Assembly: GCA_963576565.1 (NCBI GenBank)
Contig: OY755038.1
Coordinates: 207,301,013 to 207,365,012, forward strand
DNA length: 64,000 nucleotides
Reading direction: 5' to 3'
DNA from: Aspidapion aeneum
Taxonomy: Eukaryota > Arthropoda > Insecta > Coleoptera > Brentidae
Of this stretch, positions 19,850-31,229 are shown piece by piece. Numbering within the stretch: the first letter of the stretch is position 1; each line of letters opens with the position of its first letter. Below the pieces are notes generated by a model that worked only from the letters and a program-made list of their open reading frames with translations, was not told where the DNA came from and did no database searches. Position numbers and translations under genes: made by a program.

Positions 19850-21020
19850 AGGGTGAACAACTATATCTCCAATAAAATTTTGTGCACTCTGGTGTTCCAC
19901 AGGGGTCGCAGATTGCTCCAGTTTTTTTTAACCTGTTTATTTTGGATCTTGGAGATGTGTTTGTTCATTCTGATCATTTGTCGTTCGCGGACGATTTTAA
20001 ATTGTATAAAGTAATTGAGTCGTACCTAGTTGTTTCAGAGTGATTTTGATAGTGTTGTGGAATAGTGTAATAATAATGGTTTGGAGCTTCATGTTAAAAA
20101 ATGTATGTCCATTTCTTTTGGTCGTGGGAGCAATCAAATACAATACCAGTATTCTATCAATAATGTTACGGGTTCTCAACAACAATTAAAACTCGCAAAT
20201 GTCAAAAACGATTTGTCAATTTATTTCGACAAATTATGTACATAAACACGCACCTAAACTTATTAATAACTTTCTAATAATTCACTACTTTAATCGGCCT
20301 ATTAACTTCTAGCGGTCACCACCTTTCTACAGATGGGCGATATATCGATCACTGCGATTCAGTAACAGTGAAACAAAAATCACTGGCGCTACCGGTTATC
20401 GAAATTCTGCACAAGCAGTTATTCAGTGATTGGTAATAGTTATTTAAACAACAAGGTTTGAAAACGACTCTTTGCACACGATCGAGACAGTTTGGTACAA
20501 GTCGAGGGAGTGTGCAAAGAGGTTTTCAAACGAGTTTTTTACAATATTTTTTATACGACTGCTAATAAGAAAGAAAAATCAAATTTTAATTTAACTTATT
20601 TTTATTTCCGACATTTTTACAACAAAACTTTAAAAATTCACCAATTTTTTGACGTATCTAATCAACAAAACATACGAGCAGTGACGGTTGCTACGGAACT
20701 AAGCCAACTTATATTGATGGGGAGAACAACAAAAATCACAATGACGGGAGACCCGTATGCAGAAATGACAGAGGCGTGCGCAAAAATGACATAGGCGTGT
20801 GCAAAACGTTTTGCACACAGCGTGCGCAAAATGCCATTTTCAGATCGTGTTCTCCGTGCGCAAAACCAGGTTACAAGACAGTCGTATAAAAATATTATTA
20901 CCGGTATCTGAGGAACGTCGCGTCTCACGACGTCGTCGTCTCTCTGGTCGCACCCGAACGCATATTTGGCAGTGAAATCGCGTTTCACGCTTCACCGTAA
21001 TATACGAAAACGGTGATCAA

Positions 21021-21630
21021 GGACATTTTGGGTCGCGTATTTTACACTTTGTTACTGTTATTGTTATTACTGAGTCTGCGCATTAGCAGCTTCTCGCTCC
21101 TTTTTTGTTATGTACGGTAACGGCGCCCGGTACTTACGGTGGCCGGCCGTTAATGTTACCGCTATTTTTTAAGGTTAGTTTTGTATTGTTTTGTTTAATG
21201 CAGTCGAATTTTTTACTATAATACGGTAGTTTGGTTTGTAAAAAGCCATAAATCTAATAAAAATAAATTAACAAATATCATGGGCGCACCCAGAGGGGGG
21301 GCCGGGGCCCGGGCCCCCCCAAGCCTTAGACTTTTTTACATATTTTCTACACCGAACCGAACCGAACCGAACCAAACCAAACCGAACCGAACCCCCCCCC
21401 CCCCAAGAGGCCTCGGCCCCCCCCCCAAGACACATTCCTGGGTGCGCCACTGCAAATATAAATAAACAAAAAGTTGAAGGTGTGTGAAACTACTAAATTA
21501 ACGTTTTTGTTGTGTTATCTTAAGTGTTCCAAAATCTATCTTTTTTGCCCTGAATGTTGCCGTTATTCTTAGTAACAATAACGGTAACAGCTGTCAAATT
21601 TTCTGTTATTTTACCTGACCCAAAATGTCC
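21021..21630. mobile_element. TIR element with GGACATTTTGGGTC ends, copy 2
   Basis: GGACATTTTGGGTC (21021-21034) and GACCCAAAATGTCC (21617-21630) are exact inverted ends. Subterminal GTTACTGTTATTGTTA and TAACAATAACGGTAAC are also inverted. It aligns with 18517-18890 and holds the hAT MITE 21279-21452. Confidence 0.85.
21279..21452. mobile_element. hAT-type MITE, innermost of the nest
   Basis: Ends CATGGGCGCACCC and GGGTGCGCCACTG. CAAATAT flanks it at 21272-21278 and 21453-21459. The sister repeat at 18730 reads AACAAATATAAATAAACAAA without interruption, which is the empty site. Long C tracts and CCGAACCGAA words inside. Confidence 0.88.
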
Positions 21631-22271
21631 CTATTTTCAACTAGCCGGTTAAATCATAAATAGCACTACCGATATTTGGTAACCTTTATAACCGTAGTAA
21701 CCGAAATAACTGTATAGCCGCAGTAAAATAGTGAATGAATAATATAAAAATTTTACTAGGTAAAATAGGGAATGAAGAATGAATACTAGAAATATTTTAT
21801 ACAGTGATTGAAATCACCGTTAAAAATCACTGGTTACTTATAAATCGCTGTCGCTACTTCACCGGTTAGTCGAAAATCACTGTTTTGCCCAACTCTACAC
21901 CTTTCGTTATCTTTGACTGACTCGATGCGCGACGTCCGGTCCTATATATAGGGTCAGCGCAGCTTCGACGCCTGGAAAATTATCGTATTAAAGCGACCGC
22001 AAGTCACAGATAACGCAACTAAAACCTAAACTAATAATACTAAGTTGACTTTATACTACACTAAACCTAAATAAATTTTAACTATAAAATTTAAATAACT
22101 TAAATTTGTAGCAATAATTTACCATTAACGACGTGACTACTGTAAAAGATTTGGGGGTAATTTTTGATACCAAGTTAACATTCGTCTTTGGCATTAGGGC
22201 TATGCGTAACCTTGGTTTCATTGCGCGTAATAGTGCACACTTATTACCACAATAGGAATTTATTGCAATAG

Positions 22272-22513
22272 TGCCAGGCACTAATTTTGCCGGACACTAT
22301 ATTGACAGTTTCGCATTATAGGAACAGCTGTCTTGTTTCAAAATTAGGCCTTTGGTTATTATACGAGCCGGAGTTAATAGTGCCGCTACTATTGATGGAA
22401 AATAAACGACTGGATTTCTAAATTCGACTTTGGTATGTCAATTTTAAAAGATCAATTGTCAGTTTTTAATGCGACACTGTCAATATAGTGCCCGGCACAA
22501 CTTGTGCCTGGCC
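22272..22513. mobile_element. MITE with GTGCCxGGCAC ends
   Basis: The arm TGCCAGGCACTAATTTTGCC... at 22272-22315 is inverted at 22470-22513 (ending GTGCCTGGCC). The 12 bases TTATTGCAATAG stand on both sides (22260-22271 and 22514-22525); because the core is palindromic, duplication and terminus cannot be fully separated. It interrupts the LINE between the GFIARNS and RSVLKYAS blocks. Confidence 0.8.
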
Positions 22514-23199
22514 TTATTGCAATAGGTCCCTAAATGTTTCAGGCTACTTTACTGCTCTCTTGTGCGATCTGTGTTGAAATATGCATCTATAGTGTGGTAT
22601 TATAGATGTCATATTGATAGCTTGGAGTCTGTCCAGAAAACATTTTTAAGGTCGTTGGCATTCAGATCAAATATAAATATTTACAATGATTTCTTTATAA
22701 ATTATAGCATTGTGGTTGAAACATATAACATTGAAAGCTTGGAGACTAGAGGGAGCTGTATTGATGTCTTGACCCTTTACAAAATTTTAAATGGTTTATT
22801 TTACTGTCCTTCAATTCTTCAATCAATATCATTCATTCAACACCATCCAACGAAGGGCCAATTCACCAATGTTTCGTATCATCATGCTAACTATGGATTT
22901 TTCTCCCCGGTTACTTGCACATTAAGATTTTATAATACAAATTGTCTTGACCCTTTTTCATGCAGTTTTAATACTTTTAAAACGAGACTGAAATCATTAA
23001 AAAATTAAGTCTAGATATAGCGTTACTGTTAATTTGAAAAATTTTGTACATCTGTTGTTTTACCAATGTTTAATTTTATAACTGTTTTTTGTTGTGTCAT
23101 TTATGACCATCTTGGTTCAGCCTGTATAGTATTTTTTCTGTAATTTTTGTAAAATGGCTCTGCCGTCAAAATAAATATATAATTAAATAAATAAATAAA

Positions 23200-23352
23200 T
23201 ACATTTTTGGATATACAGCCGGAATAAAACAGGAGATAACTTTTAAAGGCTTATTAAGTAAGTATTCTCCACAGAAATTAATGCACTTTTGAATGCGCTC
23301 AAACCAGTTGTCAAAGCTGTAATTCCACTCGTTTGTTGGTACTGTCAAAATA
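23200..23352 (-). pseudogene. Mariner transposase C-terminus, inverted
   Basis: The minus frame encodes VPTNEWNYSFDNWFERIQKC followed by INFCGEYLLNK, the conserved mariner tail (usual form: W...CFxxWxxRMQKCIxxxGxYFE). It faces away from the rest of the gene at 23377-24363, which stops just before this block, so the 3' part of the gene has been inverted to the upstream side. Confidence 0.85.
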
Positions 23353-23376
23353 CTGCTTCCGTGTACTGCATTGTCA

Positions 23377-24363
23377 ATGGTAATGAATAGTGGATTTGCT
23401 CATATGAACTAAAAAATAAACGTCAGTCGTCTGTTTGGGCGTTCCAAACTGAAGAAAAGCCAACAAAAGTCATCCGTTCTCGAAGTGTATCCAAAAAGAT
23501 TGGCGCGACATTTGTCTTAAAAGCAGGTCATGTAGCAATAATTTCTCTGGAAGATCAAAGGACTGTTAGCGCCGGTGGTAAATTTGTTTGGCGAAAGCCT
23601 TCGCCGAGCTTCGAAAAACGAACCCCGAACGGCGAATCATCCTCCACCAAGACAATGCAAGATCGCACAAAGCACAAAAAACCTTGAATTTTTAATCCAA
23701 CAAAACGTCGAATTATTGGACCATCCTCCATACACAGAAAAAAAGAAGTTCTTCAGTTAGGAAAAATAGTTTTCTTGAAAAAATTATCTTGACCCAAAAG
23801 CAAAAGTCTCCGAACAAATTGTTTTCTCTTCATCTAAGCAAACCGCTTGTTTTGGGAAAAAAATAATTGTCTTGGTAAATTGTTTTAGTTTAAAACAAAC
23901 TGCCTTTCGCGAAGAAAAAGTGGTTTTGAAGCAAGATATAAATGTCACAATCAAAGCTTTACTTTGCGTCAAGAATTTTAATTTTTTAACTCAAAATATC
24001 CGGTATCTCAAAACGAAAATGGCGATTTATTCCATAATATTAGAAAACACAAAACAAGAAGGTTGCCGTTTCCATTCAAAACAAATCAATTTTCTTGGAT
24101 AAAGGCAACTTTTATTTTCAACGGAAACCAGCAGTTTAAGAGAATAGTTTTTTTTTGTTAAGAAAATATCGTCTTCGTGCATAGGAAAGCAGATTTTTTC
24201 TTGGGTCAAAGCAATATGCATTGAGTGATTACATTTTTTTTTCTGTGTACAGTCCCAACGATTTCTACACTTTTCCGAAAATCAAGAATGGACTACGTGG
24301 TCAAAGATTTCAATCGCCATAGGAAGCAGTCGACGCCTTCAAGAATGCAATCTTCACAGTATA
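23377..24363 (+). pseudogene. Mariner transposase, broken by a MITE
   Basis: Three pieces: SSVWAFQTEEKPTKVIRSRS and KKIGATFVLKAGHVAII (23391-23570); IILHQDNARSHKAQKT with the second catalytic Asp (23635-23675); and, after the MITE at 23733-24247, SPNDFYTFPKIKNGLRGQRF (24251-24310) with the third Asp. Together with HPPY just before the insert, these match the mariner D34D catalytic core, minus about three residues near the third Asp. The first catalytic position reads Asn, followed by a stop. Several frameshifts. Transposase of this type excises and inserts DNA at TA sites; this one cannot be active. Confidence 0.88.
23733..24247. mobile_element. Tc1/mariner-type MITE, 515 bp, TA duplication
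   Basis: Ends CACAGAAAAAAA and TTTTTTTTCTGTG. TA stands at 23731-23732 and 24248-24249. Removing the insert with one TA restores HPPYSPNDF of the mariner frame, which proves the border. The interior is A/T-rich with TTTTCTT words, no gene. Confidence 0.9.
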
Positions 24364-24367
24364 GTTT

Positions 24368-24832
24368 TTGCAAAGTCAGTTGAACAAAGGTTAAAGCCGA
24401 CCATCGGCATATCCTTTAGAGAAAGTGACATGGGCGGCGGTAGATATACTCATGAAAATTATTTCATTTGATTATGGCGTAAACTAAAGAAATAAAAATA
24501 GGTAATAAAACTTTCTATTCCTACACCTACAGAAACGACACTGATTTATTTTCTAACTCTGCATACTGCCGACTAAAGGGGTCCCGAAACGAACACCTGA
24601 AAGCAATTAAAAGCGGATCTCAAAAAAATCTGCCAATCAAGTCTCGTTCATCCACCTGTGCTGGGTCGGTCAGAAAACAAATACTTTGTGCTCGGACCGC
24701 AAAGAGTCGCGTCTTTTCTCTGTCGGTAAGGTTGAAATTATACCATGAAGATTTTATATAAATTTGGATAACTTTTGAAGGGCAGAATGAGGCAAAATTT
24801 CATAAAATCGATTAACCCCGTATTAGGAGTTA
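24368..24832. repeat. 465-bp dispersed repeat, copy 1
   Basis: Nearly colinear with 38212-38682 (e.g. AAAGCCGACCATCGGCATAT, then GGGTCCCGAAACGAACACC and CTTTGTGCTCGGACCGCAAA). It starts immediately after the mariner fragment. No frame is kept in both copies. Identity unknown. Confidence 0.8.
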
Positions 24833-26333
24833 TTAACATTAATTTTCGTGAAGAATACTTCAAGAAGCAATAAAGTCTTTAAAAGTTATCTAGTTTTATT
24901 CCAGCAAAACTTAAAATATAACCCTTGTATCTCAAGATTGCAAAAAAGTTCCCTCCGAAAACTGAATTAAATAATTTCTTTGCAATTTTTAGTAATTCTC
25001 GACAAATCCTGGGTGGTTGGTTTGAAATTGGGGATATTGTACATCTAGAATGAAGACCAGGTGAAATGAAAAAAAAACAAAGAACGGCGATATATTGTTA
25101 AGGATGATTGAGTACTCAACGAGCTGAACAATTAAACGGGTCGTTTAAATGCTTGAAATGGCCTTTGAAAACCTGACAGGAAAAGGCGAACCAGACAATC
25201 TTTTTATGATCATCCATCAACGTACGATTGGTAAAAAAAAATCAAGAATACAAATGCCGACTTCTTTACTCTATTTTTCAATGTTTTCTCCTGGCTTTGT
25301 TATATTTGTAGGCACTATTCCCATCAAAGAAACTATATATGGTGCATATATTAATTTAGCAATTTTCTCACAAGCTTTACCAACAGTTCATGAAAAATTT
25401 GATGGAATCAAGTGTATATAAATGTTTTATCTAGCCTTGGTGAAATATAATGCTTCCACGAATTTAGCAAATGGGGTTTACCAATTCTACCAAGAAGTCC
25501 TCTTCATTTGTGTTTTTTTCATTCTTTTTTTCAAAGTCTTGCTTGCTTATTTTCTATTTTAAAAAACAAAGAAACATATAATAAATATTAAACAGTTTAG
25601 ACAGGCAACAATATAGGAAAAGGTCAAAACAAAGTTAAAATGTCAGCTGATCCCACAAAGAGATAATAAAATAAAATAAGATGTTAGATGAACGACAGAT
25701 GCCAAAATCCGATGGCAAAATACTGCTGAAAAGCTGTTGAATTAAAGAACTTTCTACAATTCATAAAAAGTTATTAAGTAGCCATAAAAAATCATAAAAT
25801 TTCATAACGGTCAAAAAATATCAGGCCTGCTCAAGTGTCATAAAAAGTAATAAAATTTAAAGTTCATTAAATAAAATTTCACAATGGTCATAAAATGATA
25901 AGACAGGAGCCACGAAAATCTATGAACATTTTACACAGCTTAATATTGACATAATAATAATTTTTAAAAAAAGCAAAAAAAAGTTAATAAGTTAAAGTAA
26001 TAAAATATTTCGCTTGAAAAATAGAAATGTAGAGCTCATAAAATTTTAAGTCATATATATATTTTTTCGTCATCATAAAAAGTCATAAAATTGCATAAAA
26101 TTGCGTTTTCAGTCGTTGGCCGTCCTACATATATTTAACAAAACATTTTTAGTTGAACACAGTTGGGTAACAAAAGTTCTTTAATTACATACTAATAATA
26201 ATATTAGACAATAAATATTTATTATCTTTGTGGGTGTCCAAAGGAATGGTACAGCGGGTGGGACAGAGGGAGTGATTTTGGACCCCAAATTACTTCAAAT
26301 TAAATTATCTTGATGTCCACCGATCTGAGCTAG
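24833..26333. other. Gene-free interval
   Basis: No recognised gene. A 90-codon frame at 25149-25421 has a hydrophobic middle but no known motif, and I cannot support it as real. From 25740 to 26110 the sequence is unusually rich in TCATAAAA words (more than ten), a simple A/T-rich motif drift. Confidence 0.45.
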
Positions 26334-26341
26334 CTGTGAAA

Positions 26342-26743
26342 CAGCGGCGTAGCGTGGTGGGGGGGGGGGGGGTTCGTCGCCCCTTCCCCCCGCCCCGAGG
26401 GTAGTAGCGCCCTCAGCTTTATTAAGTCGGGCCGGTAACGGCCAATTGAGTGGGTGCCAAAGGAAACTAACGACATGAAGACCTTTTTTTTTTTTTTTTT
26501 GGTAGCAAGATTCGTGAGAGGCGCCCTTGTGACTTATCGGGCGCCCCCTCACACATGATGACCTTTGTTTTTTTTTTTTTTGCTCGCATGATTTGTGAGA
26601 GGCGCCCTTTTGACCTTTTTGTTTTTGTCGTCACAAGGTTTTTTTTTTGGTCGCAAGATTTGTGAGAGGCGCCCTTTTGACATTTTTGTTTTTGTCGTCA
26701 GAAGGTCGCCCCCCCCCGCCCTTTCGGGCACGCTACGCCGCTG
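26342..26743. mobile_element. hAT-type MITE, 402 bp
   Basis: Ends CAGCGGCGTAGCGTG and CACGCTACGCCGCTG. CTGTGAAA is duplicated exactly (26334-26341, 26744-26751). It contains repeated GTGAGAGGCGCCC/TTTTTGACC units, about three times, explaining its extra length over the copy at 4557-4824. Confidence 0.92.
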
Positions 26744-26751
26744 CTGTGAAA

Positions 26752-27133
26752 TTGTCTACAATAGTAGATAGAGCCAATAAACAAACAAAAGAGAGAGAGA
26801 GGCAAAGAAAGAGGAGAAAACAGTCGACTTCATATATTTAACTTTACTACAACATTTTATTATAAATTTTATTCTGCTCTTCTTTCTTCAGCTTCAAGCC
26901 TCTTCAAAAACCATTATTATTACATCAACTTGCATTATTAGGCCGAAAAGGCCTCAGGCCAGACTTAACGACTTAATTTCGAGGAACATTCTCTTTTTCT
27001 TTTTTCTTTTGGTTTTTAAGAACAACTATTTAAGAGCAATAACCCTAAGACAGACATTGTTATTAATACGGGTCAGAAAAAATTTTAATATGACCGAAAT
27101 AGGTATTTACGTTACACTAAAAAACCGAGGTCA
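26752..27133. other. Non-coding interval
   Basis: Includes GA-rich simple sequence (26785-26825). The 8 bases before 27134 are the duplication of the next MITE. Confidence 0.4.
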
Positions 27134-27286
27134 CAGTGGCGTGTCGTATAGGGGGCCAGGGGGGGGGGGGGCGAACGCCCCTCTGCGCTTGGCGCCCCTA
27201 GCGTCCTTTGAGAAAAAAATAGAAAAACTAAATTTAACGCAAAAACAAATGGTGCCCCCCGCCCTTTTACCCACGACACGCTACTG
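27134..27286. mobile_element. hAT-type MITE, 153 bp
   Basis: Ends CAGTGGCGTGTCGT and ACGACACGCTACTG. CGAGGTCA is duplicated exactly at 27126-27133 and 27287-27294. Confidence 0.92.
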
Positions 27287-28554
27287 CGAGGTCATCTCCA
27301 CGGTTCGTAAAGAAACGGTTACCTGGTAACTCGGGTGTCATGGCGGCCATTACGTCAGCGCTACGCCACAGTTATCCAAGGAATCAGCAGTTGCATTGTA
27401 TTTCATATCGGGTTAGGACTTTTTGCGAGAATTTTTTTACATTTTGATTTTATTTTGGCTTTGTAATTGTTTTAATAAAAATTCTGTGATTGCTATACAT
27501 TTAATACAAACTAACTAATTTTTTTTTATAATGTATACTTATTTTTTACTCGTTTTTCTTTTAATAATTTGAGTTAGGTACTTAATCATTGCTTAAAGTT
27601 ATTCATAATCTCATAGAGCTGTTTCTATATTTTCTTCTTAAAATTGGAGAAAGAAGATAATCAATAAGAATTTAATATTGTGCAATAAAATCTAATCAAT
27701 AAAACAAGATTAAAAATTAAATTTGAGTTACTAACAATAATTAATATAAAATATTTATTTTTATGAAACCCGGCTATACAGGTTGCTAACTTTAAATTAA
27801 ACGCTGCCGTCAGAAGGTTAATATAATATTTGTTTGTTAACTGAGTTTTTTCACGGGCCTGACATAAAAAATGTTTGGTCGGACCTCTGGAATGAGGTCT
27901 CCTGATGACCTACAACTTTTTTTCCAGAACGGATCACCCAACTTGCAGTACCTCATTCAAAAGCTAATGAAAAAAGAAAAATATTATATTTTTTTATATA
28001 ACCTATATCTAACTAAACCGTTGTTTATACTTATTCATAAACTGTCAAAAATGAGGTATTATTGGTATTATCACAAGTCGTGACATCCCCTCTGAAAAAA
28101 AATTGTATGTGAGTAAACCCTTTTCCAAGGGTCCGAGCAAAAATTTTTTGCTATGTTTTTACTTATTTCTAAACAGCCAATTATTAGCCCGCTAGAAGCA
28201 GCGTTCAGAAATGAAGGGCCGCTAAAGAGTTCGATCAAAAAAGTTTAATTAAATTGGAGAGTCTATTTAAGTTAGGAAAAGTATTTAGAATAATAAAGAA
28301 ATAATAAATTTTTTAATTATTTAATTTTATAATAAATTTTTGAATTTTTCCGATTTTTAAATAGATCTATCTTTATTTCTCTCATAATGTGATCTATATG
28401 TCTTTTTTTACTGATCGTGGAGTAGGATAACTATCGTGTCATAGGCTGCTGAGTTCTGATTGGGGGAGTTACCAAACAACCGTTTCTTTACGAACCATAG
28501 GCGATCTCAATATTTTGAGTGTTTCAGATGTTTCCAAGGGAGTTAAAAGAAAGG
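27287..28554. repeat. TIR-bounded A/T-rich interval
   Basis: GGTTCGTAAAGAAACGGTT near 27300 is inverted as AACCGTTTCTTTACGAACC near 28480, with matching outer words GGTCATCTCC and GGCGATCTCA. The 1.1 kb between is A/T-rich and without a recognised gene, so this is probably a non-autonomous DNA element. The hAT MITE 27134-27286 lies at its left edge. Confidence 0.55.
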
Positions 28555-28935
28555 AAAACAAGCATATACGTAATATTCCAAGACGCCCTGTTACCTATCT
28601 ACACAATGGTTTTCGTTTGATGCAAACATTCAGAAAAAAAGATACGAAAAATGCACAGATATCAAATTTATATAGACCAATGAATGAATACAAGAATAAA
28701 ATAATATTCATGCGTAAAAGTATAACCAATCAGGACACTATCTTAAGGACCGCAAATATGTTTGCATTCTGCATCGTAAGGTACCGTAGGTATTGCAATA
28801 ATACGTACTATATGGAAATAATATGCATATGTCTTTGAAAGCAACCAATCAGGTCTTTTTTGCCTAAGGACCCCAAGGCCCTCATGTTTGCATTATGAAT
28901 GGGCAGTTACCGTGGGTATTGGAATATTATGTATA
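28555..28935. repeat. Dispersed repeat, inverted partner of 3770-4200
   Basis: Reverse complement of the block described at 3770-4200. A 107-codon frame at 28515-28838 is a by-product of the repeat, not kept in the partner. Confidence 0.7.
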
Positions 28936-29689
28936 TGAAAACAAGGCACCTTTGTTAGCTATATACAGATGTCCCAGATATAAGTAACTATACATGTGGT
29001 CTTATGAAGATTTCGAAAACAGTGAGACATACAACTATGGTTAAATTGAAAAAAAAGAGTGGCGCTAATCCGTTCGAAATCAATCAAATGCGGTTTTGAA
29101 ACAGGAGTTCTCAAAATACTGCATAATAACTAAATTTAAACTTATTAATAAAGACGATTTTTTTGTTTTTGCCTGATATTTTGACAACCCCTGTAGACAT
29201 TATTAATTTTAATAGGTACTGATTGGGCTCAGAATAACGCCACTTTCTCAGTTGTATATTTTACCTGGGATACATATGATAGAGATGTTTACAGCTTATG
29301 ATTTACTTATATAAAATTAATGGCAAAATAAATTTAGAATGTACCTAACTGGAAAAAAGTAATACTTTTTTAATATTTCGCTCACTGTAAATATCGAAAA
29401 CTAAATATTCTGCACATGTGTTATATTACAGAGGTCGCCCTGTATAGGTGGAATTGTATTGCTCTTAAAAATATAATAAATATAAAAAAGGCGCCTGAAA
29501 TAAGCGGTATTAGGGGCTTATCGAACACAGCCATCATTTAAATTAAGGTATACGCCCAAACAGTCGCGGTCTTGGCCGCGATCACGATACTGATCGCGGT
29601 TATCGTAGCGGTTAGTAATGGTAACAGTAACAATTTTTATGCACAGTTGATTTCCTTCTTTTTTCTGGAAAAACAAAAGCGAATGATCT
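28936..29689. other. Gene-free interval
   Basis: A/T-rich; a CGCGATCACGATACTGATCGCG inverted pair lies near 29575-29600. No gene or repeat partner recognised. Confidence 0.4.
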
Positions 29690-30200
29690 GCTGAACCATC
29701 TTTTCATGAAACATTTCAGCCCATATTTGACCTATATAAAACTCAACTTCGGAATGAGCTACTAAACACAAACTTTGCACTGTCGTAGATCTTCATAGAG
29801 TTAACAACCCCTCCAAGTTTCATGGACTTCCATAAAATAGTAAAGTAGTTATAAAATTTCAAAAAACGTCGAAATTGCCACTCACTCACTCATGTATAGA
29901 TCATCAAAATTCAAAATTCTACTATACTTCCAAATAAAGCTGAAATTTGGCAGACTGATATAAATTATGACCAAACCCTTGGAAAAAATCAAAAAACCCC
30001 AAAATTCTAATTTACTCCCCTCCCCTATACATGTAAAGTTATATTAACGTATGATTGCCCACTTCCCGAAGTGCTAGACAGCTGAGCTTTGGCAGACTGA
30101 TAGGAAATATGATAAGGCTATAGGAAAAAATTTAAAACACCAAAATTTTAATTTGCTCCCCTCTGCTATAAACGTAAAGTTATGTAAAAGTAACATTGCC

Positions 30201-30729
30201 GAGGGGTCATCGGCAACCTAAAATTTTGTACAGCGTCCAACAGGACTTGGGTCCTGTCGTGTACTGTTGGGTCCTGTTGAGTACTGTTGGGTCCTGTTGG
30301 GTCCTGTCGTGTACTGTCGAGTACTGTTGGGTCCTGTTGAGTACTGTTGGGTCCTGTTGGGTCCTGTCGTGTACTGTCGAGTACTGTTGGGTCCTGTCGA
30401 GTACTGTTGGGTCCTGTTGGGTCCTGTCGTGTACTGTCGAGTACTGTTGGGTCCTGTCGAGTACTGTTGGGTCCTGTTGGGTACTGTTGGGTCCTGTCGA
30501 GTACTGTTGGGTCCTGTCGGGTCCTGTTGAGTACTGTTGAGTCCTGTTGAGTACTGTTGGGTCCTGTTGAGTACTGTCGGGTCCTGTCGAGTACTGTTGG
30601 GTCCTGTCAGGTACTGTTGAGTCCTGTCGAGTACTGTTGGGCCTGTCGAGTACTGTCGGGTCCTGTCGTGGTACTGTCGGGTCCTGTTGTGAAATTTGTA
30701 CAGTACTGTTGAAAGCTGATGACCCCTCG
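30201..30729. mobile_element. Small TIR element filled with a decamer minisatellite
   Basis: GAGGGGTCATC opens it and GATGACCCCTCG closes it; AACATTGCC flanks it (30192-30200 and 30730-30738). The other copies of the host repeat read AACATTGCCCACTTCC without a break. About 450 of its 529 bases are 10-bp units GTCCTGTYGR/GTACTGTYGR in irregular alternation (30241-30690). Frames on both strands are repeat artefacts. Worn relatives without the array appear near 45510-45560 and 45860-45915. Confidence 0.85.
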
Positions 30730-31010
30730 AACATTGCCCACTTCCAGAAACGCTAGAGAGCTGAGATTTGAAAGACTGATAGAAACTATTATAAAATTAT
30801 AGGAAAAAATTTTAAAATAGCAAAGTTTTAATTTACTGACCTCCCTCATTAATCTAAAGTAATGGAAAAGTAACTCTGTTCACAATGATAAAACCATAGG
30901 AAAAAAATAAATTTTTAATAAGGCATTGCAAAAGTGTTGAACACTATTCCGCATATTTTACTACTTTAAAACTTAAATCTTATCCAAATCCTTTAAAAAA
31001 GGAGTGAATT

Positions 31011-31223
31011 CATAACAAAAACATTTTATGTAAAAAAAGCCAAGTACGCGAAAATGGTCTTCCGTAAAAAGAATTGAGATAAAAGTAAAGCCAAGTTTTT
31101 CAATACAAATTTCAAAATGAAAGGTTCTTACATAGAGAACTTGGCTTTACATTTATCTCAATTCTTTTTACGGATTACTATTTTCGCGTACTTGGCTTTT
31201 TTTACATAAAATGTTTTTGTTAT
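31011..31223. repeat. Hairpin, about 86-bp arms
   Basis: The arm 31011-31096 (CATAACAAAAACATTTTATG...) is inverted at 31137-31223 with few mismatches and a 40-base loop. A related hairpin with a longer loop is at 33843-34160. Confidence 0.85.
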
Positions 31224-31229
31224 GATTAC

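Larger units (their letters stand above)
20328..21897. mobile_element. hAT-like element, 1.57 kb, no transposase
   Basis: CACCTTTC is duplicated exactly at 20320-20327 and 21898-21905. The ends TACAGATGGGC and GCCCAACTCTA are inverted repeats, and CACTG/CAGTG words lie just inside. The interior has no transposase frame and holds the TIR element 21021-21630. Confidence 0.85.
20168..22112 (+). mobile_element. Probable solo LTR, split by a hAT-like element
   Basis: The outer sequence left after removing 20328-21905 is about 365 bp. It begins TGTTACGGGTTCTCAAC and ends ATTTGTAGCA (TG...CA), with the four bases ATAA on both sides. It contains a TATATATAG box (21942-21950) and AATAAA near 22070. 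These are features of an LTR. No internal retrovirus-like genes are present, so it would be a solo LTR. It interrupts the LINE between the KCMSISF and KDLGVIF blocks. Confidence 0.65.
19850..23205 (+). pseudogene. Jockey/CR1-like LINE RT fragment with nested insertions
   Basis: RT pieces on the plus strand lie in order. HSGVPQGSQIAPVFFNLFI and FADDFKLYK (about 19885-20010, the catalytic FADD box) come first, then NNNGLELHVKKCMSISF (20070-20120). TINDVTTVKDLGVIFDTKL and RAMRNLGFIARNS follow at 22118-22235, and then a 148-codon open thumb/C-terminal frame at 22562-23008 (RSVLKYASIVWYYR...). The 3' end has a TAAATAAATAAATA tail near 23180-23205. Stops and shifts are frequent. Two insertions split it: 20168-22112 and 22272-22513. 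Confidence 0.82.

Noticed and set aside
25149..25421. 90-codon plus frame
   Set aside because: No motif, no repeat partner and no gene context; length is within chance for this sequence.
30196..30734. 114- to 175-codon frames rich in DPTVLDRTQQY or WVLLSTVG
   Set aside because: They are translations of the decamer minisatellite; all frames stay open because the unit lacks stops.
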